A stretch of 64,000 nucleotides of DNA from positions 6,014,001 through 6,078,000 of the forward strand of contig NC_016604.1 in the NCBI RefSeq assembly GCF_000230895.2, given 5' to 3'. The notes under the pieces are model-generated. The model was given only the letters and a program-made list of their open reading frames with translations. It was not told the origin of the DNA and searched no databases. Shown one piece after another: positions 42,584 to 51,811 of this stretch. This DNA comes from Mycolicibacterium rhodesiae NBB3. GTDB lineage: Bacteria > Actinomycetota > Actinomycetes > Mycobacteriales > Mycobacteriaceae. Numbering within the stretch: position 1 is the stretch's first letter; every line of letters starts with the position of its first letter. Position numbers and translations under genes: made by a program.

Positions 42584-42768
42584 CGGTCGGCTACCTTGCG
42601 GTCGAGCTTGCTGAATCGCCAGTGCTTTCCGGCGTACACGCGCGGCTCGGCATGCGCCTTGTCGAGGTCGACCAGCTTCATGTGAACCGCCGGCGCAACG
42701 CGGCCCAGACGCTCGGCGAGCGGCCGCACCTCGGCGTGCTTCTCATCTAGCACCCCAGCGACGATCAC
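42580..42768 (-). CDS. Hypothetical 62-aa protein, second gene of the kinase operon
   Basis: A small protein beginning MIVAGVLDEKHAEVRPLAER and rich in Arg, Lys, Asp and Ala; no family is recognised and no membrane helix is present. The GTG start overlaps the kinase stop (GTGA) and its own stop overlaps the next start (ATGA). Such double four-base coupling is strong support that it is translated. It is the central member of a kinase-62aa-136aa operon. The role is unknown; being so tightly coupled, it could be a kinase partner or substrate. Confidence 0.6.
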   Translation of the reverse strand: MIVAGVLDEKHAEVRPLAERLGRVAPAVHMKLVDLDKAHAEPRVYAGKHWRFSKLDRKVADR

Positions 42769-44906
42769 GGAGTGACGTTTTCGAGCATGGCCGTGGCTAC
42801 TCGTTCAGCGTCCGGGACCGCCCAGGCAGGATCGCCCTTGCCGGGTGGACCGCTCACTTTGGGCACGCTACAGGAGCGGGCTTCGACGACAACGTTTTCG
42901 CGCGCGCCCAGCGCGTGCTGACAAGCGTCTGGGCCGTTCAAGCCGCCGTAGGCCGCCATCGCAACGGTGATCAGAGTGTCGTTGCTCTGGACACTGCCGA
43001 GTGTGAAGCGACGCCCATTTTCATAGCCAAGAGTGACGTCGACATCTGCAGCAGCACACGTCACCCACTGTGTCCGTGACGTATTCACAAAGGCTTGAGC
43101 TGCGTCGGCGGTTGGAAAGACAGCTGCGGTTTGAAACAACAAGTACGGCCCACTGTCCCCTGAAGGGTAGTAGTCCCCGAAAATCTGGGTCTTGATTCCG
43201 GCGTGATCGATCCCACCGTAGACCTCGTGCTCGCCGGTAAAGATGACACCCACACAGGACGGGGGCGTGACCTGCCCCGCATGATCAGAAGTTCCATACG
43301 ACGAGGACTTGAGGGCTAGGCCACCAGCGCCGCCGCCAGACGGGCTGTCGGTTACATCCACGCCCAGAATGTTGCTCAGTCGATCGGCGGTCAGCAGCAC
43401 GCGATCAATGTTCTCCGGTGAGAACGTGGGATCGGAGACGGGCGACGACGGATCGCTCGCCGGACCGATTCGTCCAGACTCCTGAAGCTGGATCGCGTTA
43501 TTCACGACAGCCATTCTCAACCAGCGATCTTCGGTGTCGGTCCCGCCGTCTTTCCGAACGTAGTCAAGCCGCGCAACGACGCTCGTGGCGTCTCGTGGAC
43601 TGATTGAAACCAACGTGACGGATTGGATTCTGGACCAAAAGTCTACGAAATTGTCATGCCCGGTCTCGTTTCGGCCATCCGGTGTGACCTTCGCCCAGGC
43701 CGCTTCGGGGTGTGCAGGGAGATCGGCGTAGTAGCCGCTGACAAAGTCGCGCATCGCCTCGAAGGTCATCGATGGCGCGATTGGCGGGGGCGGGCCGGTG
43801 GTTCCGTCCGGGGTCCCATCGTGATGCCACGGCCCAACGACTAGTACAACGGCGACAGCGGCGAGCAGTGCGACCATGGCCAAAGTGCTGGCGATGACAG
43901 GCCAACGCAGCCTTGGCTCGTTAATTTCTGTTGTGCTTGGAGGCAGGTCCGTTGACGTTTTTTTGGGGGTGAGCGGCGAGCGGCGCTCCTCCGCATTGGA
44001 AAGAAGACGCGTCCCGGCGGTGGATGCTGCCAACGTGGGTCGCGAAGATGCTTCGGCCGCATCGCCTTTTGCGCACGCTCCGGCTAAGGCATTCGCGAAT
44101 TCGGTGCTTGTTAAGAAGCGGTCGCCAGGCTCTTTCGCGAGCGCAACTGCGAGAACAGAATCGAGGTCAACGAGTTCTGGCCTCACGCGGGACAGCGGCG
44201 GAACACTGGCGTTGAGATGGTGGCTGGCGATCACGACGGGATTTGAGTGGTCGAACGGAAGCAAGCCGGTCAGAAGCTCATACGCCGTCACCGCAAGGGC
44301 ATATTGATCAGCACGGCCATCAAGCGACAGGCCCATCAGCTGTTCGGGGGCGGCGTAAGCGACCGTGCCGACAGTCATGTTGGCCGTGGTGATGCCGCTA
44401 GCGTCATCGAGCGGGCGAGCAATACCGAAGTCGGCGAGCAACACGCTGGGGTCATCGGTATCAAGGTCAGCCACAATGATGTTGGCGGGCTTGACATCTC
44501 GGTGCAGCAAACCTCTCTTATGTGCATAATCCAGAGCACCGGCCACAGCAGAAATGATCGGCAGAACGTGGCCGACAGGTAACCCCGCCGGGTATCTCTG
44601 CTTCAGCAATCGACTAAGGTCGGCCCCCTCGATGTAGTCCATCGCAATCCACAGCTGACCCTCGTATTCGCCTCGGTCATGGACACCGACGATGTTCGAA
44701 TGCCGTAAGCCTGCTGCTAGATCAGCCTCGCGGATGAACCGCTCCCTGAACGACGTGTCGCTGGAGACGTCGGTGCGCAGAACCTTGAGCGCCTCCTGGC
44801 GAGGCAGACGAGGATGTTGCACGAGATAAACCTCGCCCATCCCGCCGGACCCAAGCAGCCGCAGGACTCTGTAACCGGCGAAGGTCTCCCCAATCCTCAG
44901 CGGCAT
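42765..44906 (-). CDS. PknH-like transmembrane Ser/Thr protein kinase with extracellular sensor domain
   Basis: A 713-aa receptor kinase. The catalytic domain (about 1-275) has the G-loop GSGGMGEVYL, K41 in EALKVLR, HRDVKPAN with D137, DFG at 159-161 and the APEQL motif. A Pro/Thr-rich juxtamembrane linker leads to one membrane helix (about 340-358). Outside is first an NTF2-like region (TFEAMRDFVSGYYADLPAHP), then a PknH-type sensor domain with paired cysteines (CVGVIF, CAAADV, CQHALG, CSVPKV contexts). It should autophosphorylate and signal cell-envelope status. Not at this position in M. tuberculosis; the gene has two downstream partners. Confidence 0.9.
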   Translation of the reverse strand: MPLRIGETFAGYRVLRLLGSGGMGEVYLVQHPRLPRQEALKVLRTDVSSDTSFRERFIREADLAAGLRHSNIVGVHDRGEYEGQLWIAMDYIEGADLSRLLKQRYPAGLPVGHVLPIISAVAGALDYAHKRGLLHRDVKPANIIVADLDTDDPSVLLADFGIARPLDDASGITTANMTVGTVAYAAPEQLMGLSLDGRADQYALAVTAYELLTGLLPFDHSNPVVIASHHLNASVPPLSRVRPELVDLDSVLAVALAKEPGDRFLTSTEFANALAGACAKGDAAEASSRPTLAASTAGTRLLSNAEERRSPLTPKKTSTDLPPSTTEINEPRLRWPVIASTLAMVALLAAVAVVLVVGPWHHDGTPDGTTGPPPPIAPSMTFEAMRDFVSGYYADLPAHPEAAWAKVTPDGRNETGHDNFVDFWSRIQSVTLVSISPRDATSVVARLDYVRKDGGTDTEDRWLRMAVVNNAIQLQESGRIGPASDPSSPVSDPTFSPENIDRVLLTADRLSNILGVDVTDSPSGGGAGGLALKSSSYGTSDHAGQVTPPSCVGVIFTGEHEVYGGIDHAGIKTQIFGDYYPSGDSGPYLLFQTAAVFPTADAAQAFVNTSRTQWVTCAAADVDVTLGYENGRRFTLGSVQSNDTLITVAMAAYGGLNGPDACQHALGARENVVVEARSCSVPKVSGPPGKGDPAWAVPDAERVATAMLENVTP

Positions 44907-44965
44907 GGGCGCATGTTAACCACTGTCATGCCGAGACTCGAACGGATGTCCCCCGAACTGCCCCT

Positions 44966-45190
44966 CTAAGTGTTCGACGACTTTTGTGGGAGCTCTTTTT
45001 TGCCCATCGCCTCGATTACATCGTGGGAGTCTTGCTCATGCGCGGACCGGATCAATGCCGTCCTTGACCCGGAAGTGAATTTCGACGTCACTTCTGGTGG
45101 GGGGTCCTGTGGGCCCGGCCCCTGTAGTAGTAGTGGCCCAATTCGTCTATCAGCCCGCGACACCGGTGAGGCGTTCGCGAGCAAGCGCAT
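44966..45190 (-). CDS. Possible small gene upstream of the kinase (doubtful)
   Basis: A 74-aa minus-strand frame whose second half (ALIRSAHEQDSHDVIEAMGK) has a protein-like composition, ending 59 bp upstream of the kinase start. The N-terminal half looks random and no ribosome site was found, so it may only be a fragment. A plus-strand frame over the same bases (44970-45248) looks non-coding. Between 45191 and 45328 I see nothing. Confidence 0.3.
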   Translation of the reverse strand: MRLLANASPVSRADRRIGPLLLQGPGPQDPPPEVTSKFTSGSRTALIRSAHEQDSHDVIEAMGKKELPQKSSNT

Positions 45191-45328
45191 CGTTCATGGC
45201 GCGGACAACTCCTTAGTGAATATGTGGGCAAAATGCGGGCACGGGTAAACACGCCACCAGCGAGCTGAACGGTCGTACCGGGCCGGCGTCGCCCACCGGG
45301 AGCTGCGCTCTAGCTCTGAGCTGGCCTT

Positions 45329-46303
45329 CTAGAAGTCCCAGTCCTCGTCTTCGGTGTTGACGGCCTTGCCGATGACATACGACGACCCCGAGCCGGAGAA
45401 GAAGTCGTGGTTCTCGTCGGCATTCGGTGACAAGGCGGACAGGATCGCCGGATTGACGTCGGTCTCGTCGCGCGGGAACAACGCTTCGTAGCCGAGGTTC
45501 ATCAGCGCCTTGTTGGCGTTGTAGCGCAGGAACTTCTTGACGTCCTCGGTCAGGCCCACCTCGTCGTAGAGGTCCTGCGTGTACTCCACCTCGTTGTCGT
45601 AGAGCTCGAAGAGCAACTCGTAGGTGTAGTCCTTGAGCTCGGCCTGCGTGGCGGCGTCGGTGGCGGCCAGCCCGCGCTGGTACTTATAGCCGATGTAGTA
45701 GCCGTGCACGGCCTCGTCGCGAATGATCAGCCGGATCATGTCGGCGGTGTTGGTCAGCTTGGCCCGACTGGACCAGTACATGGGCAGGTAGAAGCCCGAG
45801 TAGAAGAGGAAGCTCTCCAGCAGCGTGGAGGCGACCTTGCGCTTCAGCGGCTCGTCACCCTTGTAGTACCGCATCACGATCTCGGCCTTGCGCTGCAGGT
45901 TGGGGTTCTCCTCCGACCAGCGAAACGCATCGTCGATCTCGGAGGTCGAGCACAGCGTCGAGAAGATGTTGGAGTAGCTGCGCGCGTGCACCGACTCCAT
46001 GAACGCGATGTTGGTGTAGACGGCTTCCTCATGCGGGGTCAGCGCATCGGGGATGAGGCTCACGGCGCCGACCGTGCCCTGGATCGTGTCCAGCAGCGTC
46101 AAGCCGGTGAAGACCCGCATCGTCAACTGCTTCTCGTGGTCGTTGAGCGTGCCCCAGGACGGGATGTCGTTGGACACCGGCACCTTCTCCGGCAACCAGA
46201 AGTTTCCGGTCAACCGGTCCCAGACCTCGGCGTCCTTCTCGTCCTGCACGCGGTTCCAGTTGATGGCCGAGACACGGTCGATCAGTTTCATGCCATCACT
46301 CAC
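45329..46303 (-). CDS. nrdF2: Class Ib ribonucleotide reductase small subunit NrdF2
   Basis: A 324-aa ferritin-like radical subunit supplying the tyrosyl radical (di-manganese or di-iron) to NrdE. Metal ligands are in EEAVYTNIAFMESVHARSYS and RDEAVHGYYIGYKYQ; the conserved C-terminal tail ends EDEDWDF, which docks to NrdE. It is nearly identical in pattern to M. tuberculosis NrdF2 (Rv3048c). GTG at 46303 gives the normal length. Two NrdR-type boxes lie 61 and 93 bp upstream. It is physically separate from nrdE, nrdI and nrdH, 10 kb away. Confidence 0.97.
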   Translation of the reverse strand: MSDGMKLIDRVSAINWNRVQDEKDAEVWDRLTGNFWLPEKVPVSNDIPSWGTLNDHEKQLTMRVFTGLTLLDTIQGTVGAVSLIPDALTPHEEAVYTNIAFMESVHARSYSNIFSTLCSTSEIDDAFRWSEENPNLQRKAEIVMRYYKGDEPLKRKVASTLLESFLFYSGFYLPMYWSSRAKLTNTADMIRLIIRDEAVHGYYIGYKYQRGLAATDAATQAELKDYTYELLFELYDNEVEYTQDLYDEVGLTEDVKKFLRYNANKALMNLGYEALFPRDETDVNPAILSALSPNADENHDFFSGSGSSYVIGKAVNTEDEDWDF

Positions 46304-46364
46304 AAGAACCCCGCTTCACCTGGTCTTTTTTGGTCGAGGCTATAGGGCAGCTATAGCGCCTTCA

Positions 46365-46380
46365 ACACTACAACTGGGGT
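46365..46380 (-). promoter_or_regulatory. NrdR-type box, proximal copy at nrdF2
   Basis: The sequence acactacaactggggt has a good left half and a weaker right half compared with the NrdR pattern acaCwAtATaTwGtgt. It lies exactly 32 bp from the strong box at 46397, the usual three-turn pairing. Confidence 0.6.
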
Positions 46381-46396
46381 CCGACTTTGGACGTCA

Positions 46397-46412
46397 ACAC
46401 AACATCTTGTTT
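46397..46412 (-). promoter_or_regulatory. NrdR-type box, distal copy at nrdF2
   Basis: The sequence acacaacatcttgttt matches the NrdR pattern at about 14 of 16 positions. With its partner it should repress nrdF2 when dATP/ATP signals reach the NrdR regulator. Confidence 0.75.
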
Positions 46413-46479
46413 TCGCGTGTCGCCCACCGAGTGGGCAACCAGATCGCAGAAACGCCTGAAATCAGGCGGATCGTCGATC

Positions 46480-48006
46480 TCAGCGCACAGCAGGCGAGAG
46501 CGCCGGCGCGTCCAGAAATTCGTACTCAGAGGTGTCGAAACGGCGGGTGGCCAACCAGTACTGCCACGTCATCCCGCTCCACAGCGTGCGGTTGACGCCG
46601 TGTTCGTCCATGTACCAGCTGCGGCACCCGCCGGTGTTCCAGACCGTGCCGGCCAGATCGTGCTGCAACTCGTCGTTGTAGGCGTCCTGCGCGGCCCGCG
46701 TCGGAGCCAGCGCCTGGGCGCCTTTCTTGTCGACGGCCGCGATGGCGTGCGCCGCATAGCGGATCTGCGACTCGATCATGAACACCACCGAGTTGTGCCC
46801 GAGGGCGGTGTTCGGCCCGAGCAGGAAGAACAGATTCGGCATGTCGGCGATCGTGATGCCGCGCAGCGCGGCGATTCCTTCGCGGTTCCACCGATCGACG
46901 AGGTCTTCACCGCGCGGACCCTTGATGTCGACATAGGTGTAGGAGTCGGTCACGTGAAACCCGGTGGCGGATACCACGACATCGACCTCACGTTCGGTGC
47001 CGTCGCTCGCGACGATGCCGGTCTTCGTGAACCGGGCGATGCCGTCGGTGATGACTTCCGTCTTCGGGTCGGCGATGCCCTTGTAATAGGTGTCTGAATT
47101 CAGAATGCGCTTGCATCCGGCCCGGTAATTCGGGGTCAGCTTCTTGCGTAGCTCGCGGTCCTTGACCGACCGCCGAATGTTGGCCTTGCCCATCAGTTCA
47201 CCGAGCTTGAGCAGGCGCGGCTGCTTGGTCATCGCGAAGCCGACGCCCTCGTGAATCCAGTAGATCCCGGCGCGCATCGCCGCCCGCGTGCCCGGCACGT
47301 AGGTGAACACCTGCCGCATCCACCGCGGGATCGGATTGTTGGGTCGCGGCATCACCCACGCCGGTGTGCGCTGGTAAAGCTGAAGCGCCCCAACATCCTT
47401 CACGATCTCGGGCACGATCTGAATGGCGCTGGCACCCGTTCCGATGACGGCGACGCGCTTACCGCTCAGATCCACGCTGTGGTCCCACTGCGCGGAGTGA
47501 AAGATCGCACCCTCGAACTCGTCGAGCCCCTCGAAGGCCGGGATCAGCGGGATGTGCAGTCCCCCGGCGCCAGAGATGAGGAACTGCGCGACGAACTCGC
47601 GCCCGTCCTTTGTGAAAGCGTGCCAACGCATTTCGTCGTCATCCCAGTGCGCGCGGTCGACGTGGGAGTTGAAGTGGATGTAGCGCCGCAGCCCGTACTT
47701 GTTCGTCACGCCCTGCAGGTACTCCTGGATTTCCGGTTGGAACGACCACATGTGCGTCCAGTCGGGCTTGGGCTCGAACGAGAAGGAATACATGTGCGAC
47801 GGAATGTCGCACGCGCAGCCCGGATAGGTGTTGTCGCGCCAGGTGCCGCCGATGTCGTCGGCCTTCTCCAGAATCAGGAAGTCCACGTTCTGCTGCTGCA
47901 GCGCGATCGCCATGCCCAGGCCGGAGAATCCCGAGCCAATGATCAGCGCGCGCGTGTGTACCGGCTTCGCGGCCGTAGCGTCCTCGGTGTGCTCGGCAAC
48001 CGTCAT
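46480..48006 (-). CDS. Flavin-containing (Baeyer-Villiger type) monooxygenase (Rv3049c homologue)
   Basis: A 508-aa FAD/NADPH monooxygenase. The FAD Rossmann motif is IIGSGFSGLGMAIAL, the NADPH motif VIGTGASAIQIVPEI, and the fingerprint FEGAIFHSAQWD fits the F-x-G-x3-H-x3-W pattern of Baeyer-Villiger enzymes, with Asp in place of the usual Pro. It inserts one oxygen atom into ketones or oxidises sulfides; mycobacterial relatives include the prodrug activator EthA, but it is not that gene by position. The upstream N-terminus is typical. It sits between nrdF2 and a TetR gene. Confidence 0.92.
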   Translation of the reverse strand: MTVAEHTEDATAAKPVHTRALIIGSGFSGLGMAIALQQQNVDFLILEKADDIGGTWRDNTYPGCACDIPSHMYSFSFEPKPDWTHMWSFQPEIQEYLQGVTNKYGLRRYIHFNSHVDRAHWDDDEMRWHAFTKDGREFVAQFLISGAGGLHIPLIPAFEGLDEFEGAIFHSAQWDHSVDLSGKRVAVIGTGASAIQIVPEIVKDVGALQLYQRTPAWVMPRPNNPIPRWMRQVFTYVPGTRAAMRAGIYWIHEGVGFAMTKQPRLLKLGELMGKANIRRSVKDRELRKKLTPNYRAGCKRILNSDTYYKGIADPKTEVITDGIARFTKTGIVASDGTEREVDVVVSATGFHVTDSYTYVDIKGPRGEDLVDRWNREGIAALRGITIADMPNLFFLLGPNTALGHNSVVFMIESQIRYAAHAIAAVDKKGAQALAPTRAAQDAYNDELQHDLAGTVWNTGGCRSWYMDEHGVNRTLWSGMTWQYWLATRRFDTSEYEFLDAPALSPAVR

Positions 48007-48110
48007 GCTTGGCCTCCCCTAGTCCGCGGCGCGGGCCCATCCTGGGAACGCCGGTACCGGATACTTTCCAGGCCCAGGGTACATCCTGCATGACGGCGCC
48101 AAGCCGCTGG

Positions 48111-48857
48111 TCAGGCAAACGAAAGGGCTCCCTGGCTGCTGAGATGCCGGTCGGGATCGAACGTCTCGAAGTGACCCGATCCGACCATGCCGATGCCACG
48201 CTGAGGCATCCGGAAATCACCGAGTCGCGCCTGCCGGAGTAGCGGACCGCTCGGTCCGAGGTCTCGACCGTTCAGCACTGCCTGCGAGTCAGCGGCGAGC
48301 CAGACCTGCTTAGGGGCCATGGAATAGCACTGGCCATTCGGCGCACGCCCGGTCAGCTTCACGTCACCGACGTCGAGGGTTCGCCTCGCCACCCGGCCGA
48401 GCCTGTGCAGCATCACCGGGTTGGTCCACGCCGACTCGGACAGCCGGCCGCTGATCTTGCCCATCAATCGAGTGGCCCGTGTGGACTGCAGCTCGACAGT
48501 CCACTCCAACCGTCCTGGAATCTCGACGAGGAATGTCCGCGGACCCGTCCAGGTGACATCGATGTCGCATTGGACGGCGTCGTTGGGCGTGGTCGAACTG
48601 AAATAACGCGCACAGCTCTGCTGCCCAGGGGTGGTGGCGTAGAACGTCCAGTTGCAGGACGGGTCACGGTGCCACACCGAGACATACGGCGGCGAGTACG
48701 TCGTCGCCGGCATCTGTCGCATGGCCAGGTAGTGCCCATTGGCGAAGGGCAGGCCCATGATTCCGAATCCGACGAAGCGCTCGTCATCGCCGGAGGGTAA
48801 GACCGGGTTGGCCAGCAAGGCAGCCACGGCATCTTGAGGGTGGTGTTGTTTTGTCAT
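48111..48857 (-). CDS. Conserved hypothetical protein
   Basis: A 248-aa protein with no signal peptide. It contains a SGDDERFVGFGIMGLPFANG block near the start, VSVWHRDPSCNWTFYATTPG and VQCDIDVTWTGPRTFLVEIP strands, and a second part with GDVKLTGRAPNGQCYSMAPK and QAVLNGRDLGPSGPLLRQAR. This looks like a two-part beta-rich protein of an actinobacterial family whose function I do not know. It lies between the monooxygenase and the TetR gene, all on the minus strand, and may be regulated with them. Confidence 0.6.
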   Translation of the reverse strand: MTKQHHPQDAVAALLANPVLPSGDDERFVGFGIMGLPFANGHYLAMRQMPATTYSPPYVSVWHRDPSCNWTFYATTPGQQSCARYFSSTTPNDAVQCDIDVTWTGPRTFLVEIPGRLEWTVELQSTRATRLMGKISGRLSESAWTNPVMLHRLGRVARRTLDVGDVKLTGRAPNGQCYSMAPKQVWLAADSQAVLNGRDLGPSGPLLRQARLGDFRMPQRGIGMVGSGHFETFDPDRHLSSQGALSFA

Positions 48858-48910
48858 GCCCCAATGTTGTTCGGCGACACGGCCTCACGGCATGAGGCGT
48901 CTGCCTCAAA

Positions 48911-49675
48911 TCAGGCGACAGGTTGCTGCCTGCGGACAGCGGTGTTGATCGGCTCGTCGGGGTCGATCTTGATGTTCAGCAGTTCGGCGGTGCCGTTGAC
49001 GGCGCCCACCATGATCGTCGTCATGTGCGCGATGAACTTGTCGGTCGGCATCCGCCGTGGGCTGTCGTCGTCGGCACCCAGCCACCAGTCCGTCGCCGAT
49101 GCCGCGGTGCCGAAGATCGCGAAGGCCGCCAGCTCGAACGCCTCCGGCTCCGGCGCGAGCTCTTCGAGCTCGGTGCTGATCATCTCGGCGATCGCAAGTG
49201 TGATTTCGCTGCCCTTGTTGACGGTCGTCATGGCCGCTGCCGACTGGTCGGCGAACCGACCCTGCAGCAGGAACCGCACCACATTGGGATGCTGCTCGAC
49301 GAGTTCCACGTAATGCTCGACCCCGCGTCCGACGATTTCACGCGCGGAGTCGGTCTCGACGTTGACCGACGGGATGATCGCTGCCCACAACATGTCGCGC
49401 ATCCGCTGACCGATCTCGGAGAACATGTCGGACTTGTCGGCGAAGTGCCGGTAGATCTTGGGCTTGGCGGTACCTGCCTCTTCGGCGATCTCGCGGACGC
49501 TGACATTGGGTCCGAGACGGTCGATCGCGCGGAATGCGGCGTCGACGATCTCCGCGCGCACCTTCTTGCGATGCTCGCGCCAGCGTTCGCTGCGGGCGTC
49601 CACTTTCACACCCGGCTCACCACTGGCACGTGGTCTGGACCCTCGTCGCACCCGATCACTGTACCGCCCAGACAC
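48911..49675 (-). CDS. TetR-family transcriptional regulator (Rv3050c homologue)
   Basis: A 254-aa regulator. The helix-turn-helix is AAFRAIDRLGPNVSVREIAE followed by EAGTAKPKIYRHFADKSDMF. The C-terminal ligand domain is all-helical and contains WWLGADDDSPRRMPTDKFI. The first 22 residues are Arg/Gly-rich; an internal GTG at 49609 could be the true start. It precedes the hypothetical and monooxygenase genes on the same strand, so these are likely targets; it is divergent from the reductase gene at 49803. Confidence 0.88.
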   Translation of the reverse strand: MSGRYSDRVRRGSRPRASGEPGVKVDARSERWREHRKKVRAEIVDAAFRAIDRLGPNVSVREIAEEAGTAKPKIYRHFADKSDMFSEIGQRMRDMLWAAIIPSVNVETDSAREIVGRGVEHYVELVEQHPNVVRFLLQGRFADQSAAAMTTVNKGSEITLAIAEMISTELEELAPEPEAFELAAFAIFGTAASATDWWLGADDDSPRRMPTDKFIAHMTTIMVGAVNGTAELLNIKIDPDEPINTAVRRQQPVA

Positions 49676-49802
49676 CGCTGACCTGCTCAGACCAGGCCAC
49701 GGCCGCGATGATTACCGAAGTATTAGGGCATTTCTCTCGATGAGATGGGTGGCCCCGCCTTGGGTACTATCTCTGCGACAGACGAACGAAGAGACGAGAT
49801 TC

Positions 49803-50987
49803 ATGACGCAGCGATACGACCTGATCATCGCAGGTGGCGGGCCTTCCGGTTCAGCCGCTGCATGGCAGGCCGCGCAGACCGGCGCCAAGGTAGTGGTCCT
49901 GGACAAGGCCGAATTCCCGCGGGCAAAACCCTGCGGCGACGGGCTCACCGCCCGCGCCGTGAGCTATCTGCAGAAGATGGGACTGGCCGACGAGGTCGCC
50001 ACGTACCACCGGGTGAATCGCGTCACGGTGTTCAGCCCCAGCGAGTGGGAGCTGTCGTTCCCGAAGCGCCCCGGAATGCCCGATCACGGTCATACGGTCA
50101 GCCGTGAGCACCTCGACACCGTGCTGCTCAAGCACGCGGAGTCCGCAGGCGCCGAGGTCCGCCAGGGCGCCGAGGTGACCGGGCCCGAGCTCGATCCCAG
50201 CGGTCGCGTGGTCGGGGTGACGCTCAAGAGCGGCGAGAAGGTCTACGGCGACGCGGTCATCGCGGCCGATGGCGCCTACTCCCCCATCAAGCGCGCCCTG
50301 AAGATCGACTCCGAGTACAACGGCTACCAGGCCATCGCGATCCGCTCGGAGATGCACGCGAACCGTCCCGACTCCGACAGCCTCGACATCTATCTGAAGC
50401 TGGCCTTCCAGGGCGATCAGCTGCCCGGTTACGGCTGGGTGTTCCCGATGGGTGGCGGTGTGTTCAACATCGGCCTGGGCTACGTCAACAGCTACAAGAA
50501 CTGGCAGTCGATCAATGCCACCCAGTTCCTCGGCGACTTCCTGCGCACCTTGCCTGCCGACTGGGAGTTGCCGCCGATCGAGGAGCTGAAGAAGAACAAG
50601 AGTGTGCGGGCGTGGCGACTGCCGATGGGCTTCACCGCATGGCCGCCATGGCGACCGGGTGTGTTGTTCACCGGCGACTCGCTGGGCGCGGGCAAGCCCG
50701 CCTCCGGTGCGGGTATCTCGAAGGCTCTCGAATCCGGCCTTGCCGCAGGCGAATGCGCGATCGCGGCGCTGCAGAACGGCGGTCCGGACGACTTCACGAA
50801 CTATGCGCAGCGCATGGAAGCCGCGTGGGGCCGCGAGTATCGCCGTGGCCGCTACTTCCACAAGTTGCTCGGACAACCGAAGCTGGCGAACGCCGGCGTG
50901 AAGCTGATCGACAACGCGGCGTTCCGTGATCGGATGCTCAAGGCGCTGTACAAGAAGGCCCAAGGCCCGCAACACACCACGAAGTAG
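49803..50987 (+). CDS. Geranylgeranyl-reductase family FAD oxidoreductase
   Basis: A 394-aa FAD enzyme. The dinucleotide motif is LIIAGGGPSGSAAAWQAAQ, the PRAKPCGDGLTARAVSYL motif contains the conserved cysteine, and LFTGDSLGAGKPASGAGI carries the GD motif that binds FAD. Such enzymes saturate isoprenoid chains; M. tuberculosis Rv0561c (MenJ), which reduces one menaquinone isoprene unit, is the close relative I recall. ATG at 49803 fits the family N-terminus. The divergent TetR and this gene share a 127-bp gap. This position is not part of the M. tuberculosis series. Confidence 0.9.
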   Translation: MTQRYDLIIAGGGPSGSAAAWQAAQTGAKVVVLDKAEFPRAKPCGDGLTARAVSYLQKMGLADEVATYHRVNRVTVFSPSEWELSFPKRPGMPDHGHTVSREHLDTVLLKHAESAGAEVRQGAEVTGPELDPSGRVVGVTLKSGEKVYGDAVIAADGAYSPIKRALKIDSEYNGYQAIAIRSEMHANRPDSDSLDIYLKLAFQGDQLPGYGWVFPMGGGVFNIGLGYVNSYKNWQSINATQFLGDFLRTLPADWELPPIEELKKNKSVRAWRLPMGFTAWPPWRPGVLFTGDSLGAGKPASGAGISKALESGLAAGECAIAALQNGGPDDFTNYAQRMEAAWGREYRRGRYFHKLLGQPKLANAGVKLIDNAAFRDRMLKALYKKAQGPQHTTK

Positions 50988-51019
50988 TCGCACCCTCGCG
51001 CGTGTTCAGCGCGACTGTG

Positions 51020-51059
51020 AATCTGACGGCACGGCAGGCCATGTGGCCGTCGTCAGATT
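51020..51059. terminator. Stem-loop between convergent genes
   Basis: AATCTGACG (51020-51028) pairs with CGTCAGATT (51051-51059) around a 22-base loop, followed by a short T-run. It lies between the stop codons of the reductase gene and the LysR-like gene and probably terminates both. Confidence 0.65.
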
Positions 51060-51075
51060 TGCATTCGCGAACCGG

Positions 51076-51783
51076 TCAGCGTCCCCGGCTACGGCCCGGC
51101 TTGCGGGCGACCTTGCCTGCAGCGGCGCGGGCGGCCTGCTTGGCGAGGGTCTTCTCCCGTGCGGTGCGCTTCGGCGTGGGCTGTGTCTGCGCGCGCGACG
51201 AGCCTGGCTTGCGACCCCGCACGATCCCGATGAAATCCTCGATCAGCGCAGACTGCGGCCCGTCTGGGACGGCGAGCGCCACCGGGCAGGCGGGCGCGTC
51301 GGCTATTGGACGATACGTGAGGTCCTTGCGGTGATGAAGCCGCGCCAACGACTGCGGAACGATGAGCACGCCGATCCCCGTAGCGACGAGTTCCACTGCG
51401 CTCTCAGTGGTTTCGGGTCGATGGTCGACCGGGGCGCCAGGAGCGTCCGCCCAGTCGACGACGTCGTCGAGCGGCAGCAGTTTCGGCTCGCCCGCCAAGT
51501 CTGCGGTGGTGAGCTCGTCGGCCGCACTCAGGATGTGATCGGTCGGCACCACGGCCACTGTGGTTTCTTCGTACAGAGGTATCACGGCCAGCCCGGACGT
51601 CTCGGCCGGCAGCCGGAGCACCGCCACGTCGACGGTGCCGGCCCGCACTTCGTCAGCCGCATCCGCCGCGGCGACGGTGCGCAGGCGCAATGGGACGTCG
51701 GGGTGCCGCTCCGCCCAGATCCGAGCCCACTTCGCGGGCGTCCCGCCGGGGACATAACCGAGGGTGAGCGAGCTGGCGGGCAC
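51076..51783 (-). CDS. LysR-type substrate-binding domain protein without a DNA-binding domain
   Basis: A 235-aa protein made of the effector domain of LysR regulators alone: LTLGYVPGGTPAKWARIWAE, VDVAVLRLPAETSGLAVIPL, and TTESAVELVATGIGVLIVPQ are typical strands and helices. No helix-turn-helix precedes it, and the start abuts the divergent gene. A very basic C-terminal tail (KRTAREKTLAKQAARAAAGK and RSRGR) could bind nucleic acid. It may act as a ligand-binding partner; the divergent DUF5997 gene 28 bp away commonly accompanies it, as I recall. Confidence 0.8.
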   Translation of the reverse strand: MPASSLTLGYVPGGTPAKWARIWAERHPDVPLRLRTVAAADAADEVRAGTVDVAVLRLPAETSGLAVIPLYEETTVAVVPTDHILSAADELTTADLAGEPKLLPLDDVVDWADAPGAPVDHRPETTESAVELVATGIGVLIVPQSLARLHHRKDLTYRPIADAPACPVALAVPDGPQSALIEDFIGIVRGRKPGSSRAQTQPTPKRTAREKTLAKQAARAAAGKVARKPGRSRGR

Positions 51784-51811
51784 CGCATCAGGCTACCGAT
51801 ACGCTTTCCTC

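Noticed and set aside
44970..45248. Plus-strand 92-aa frame upstream of the kinase
   Set aside because: Random-looking composition and no supporting start signals.
40404..45328. Prophage or integrative element
   Set aside because: No integrase, attachment-site repeat, portal, capsid or tRNA border was found; only accessory genes are present.
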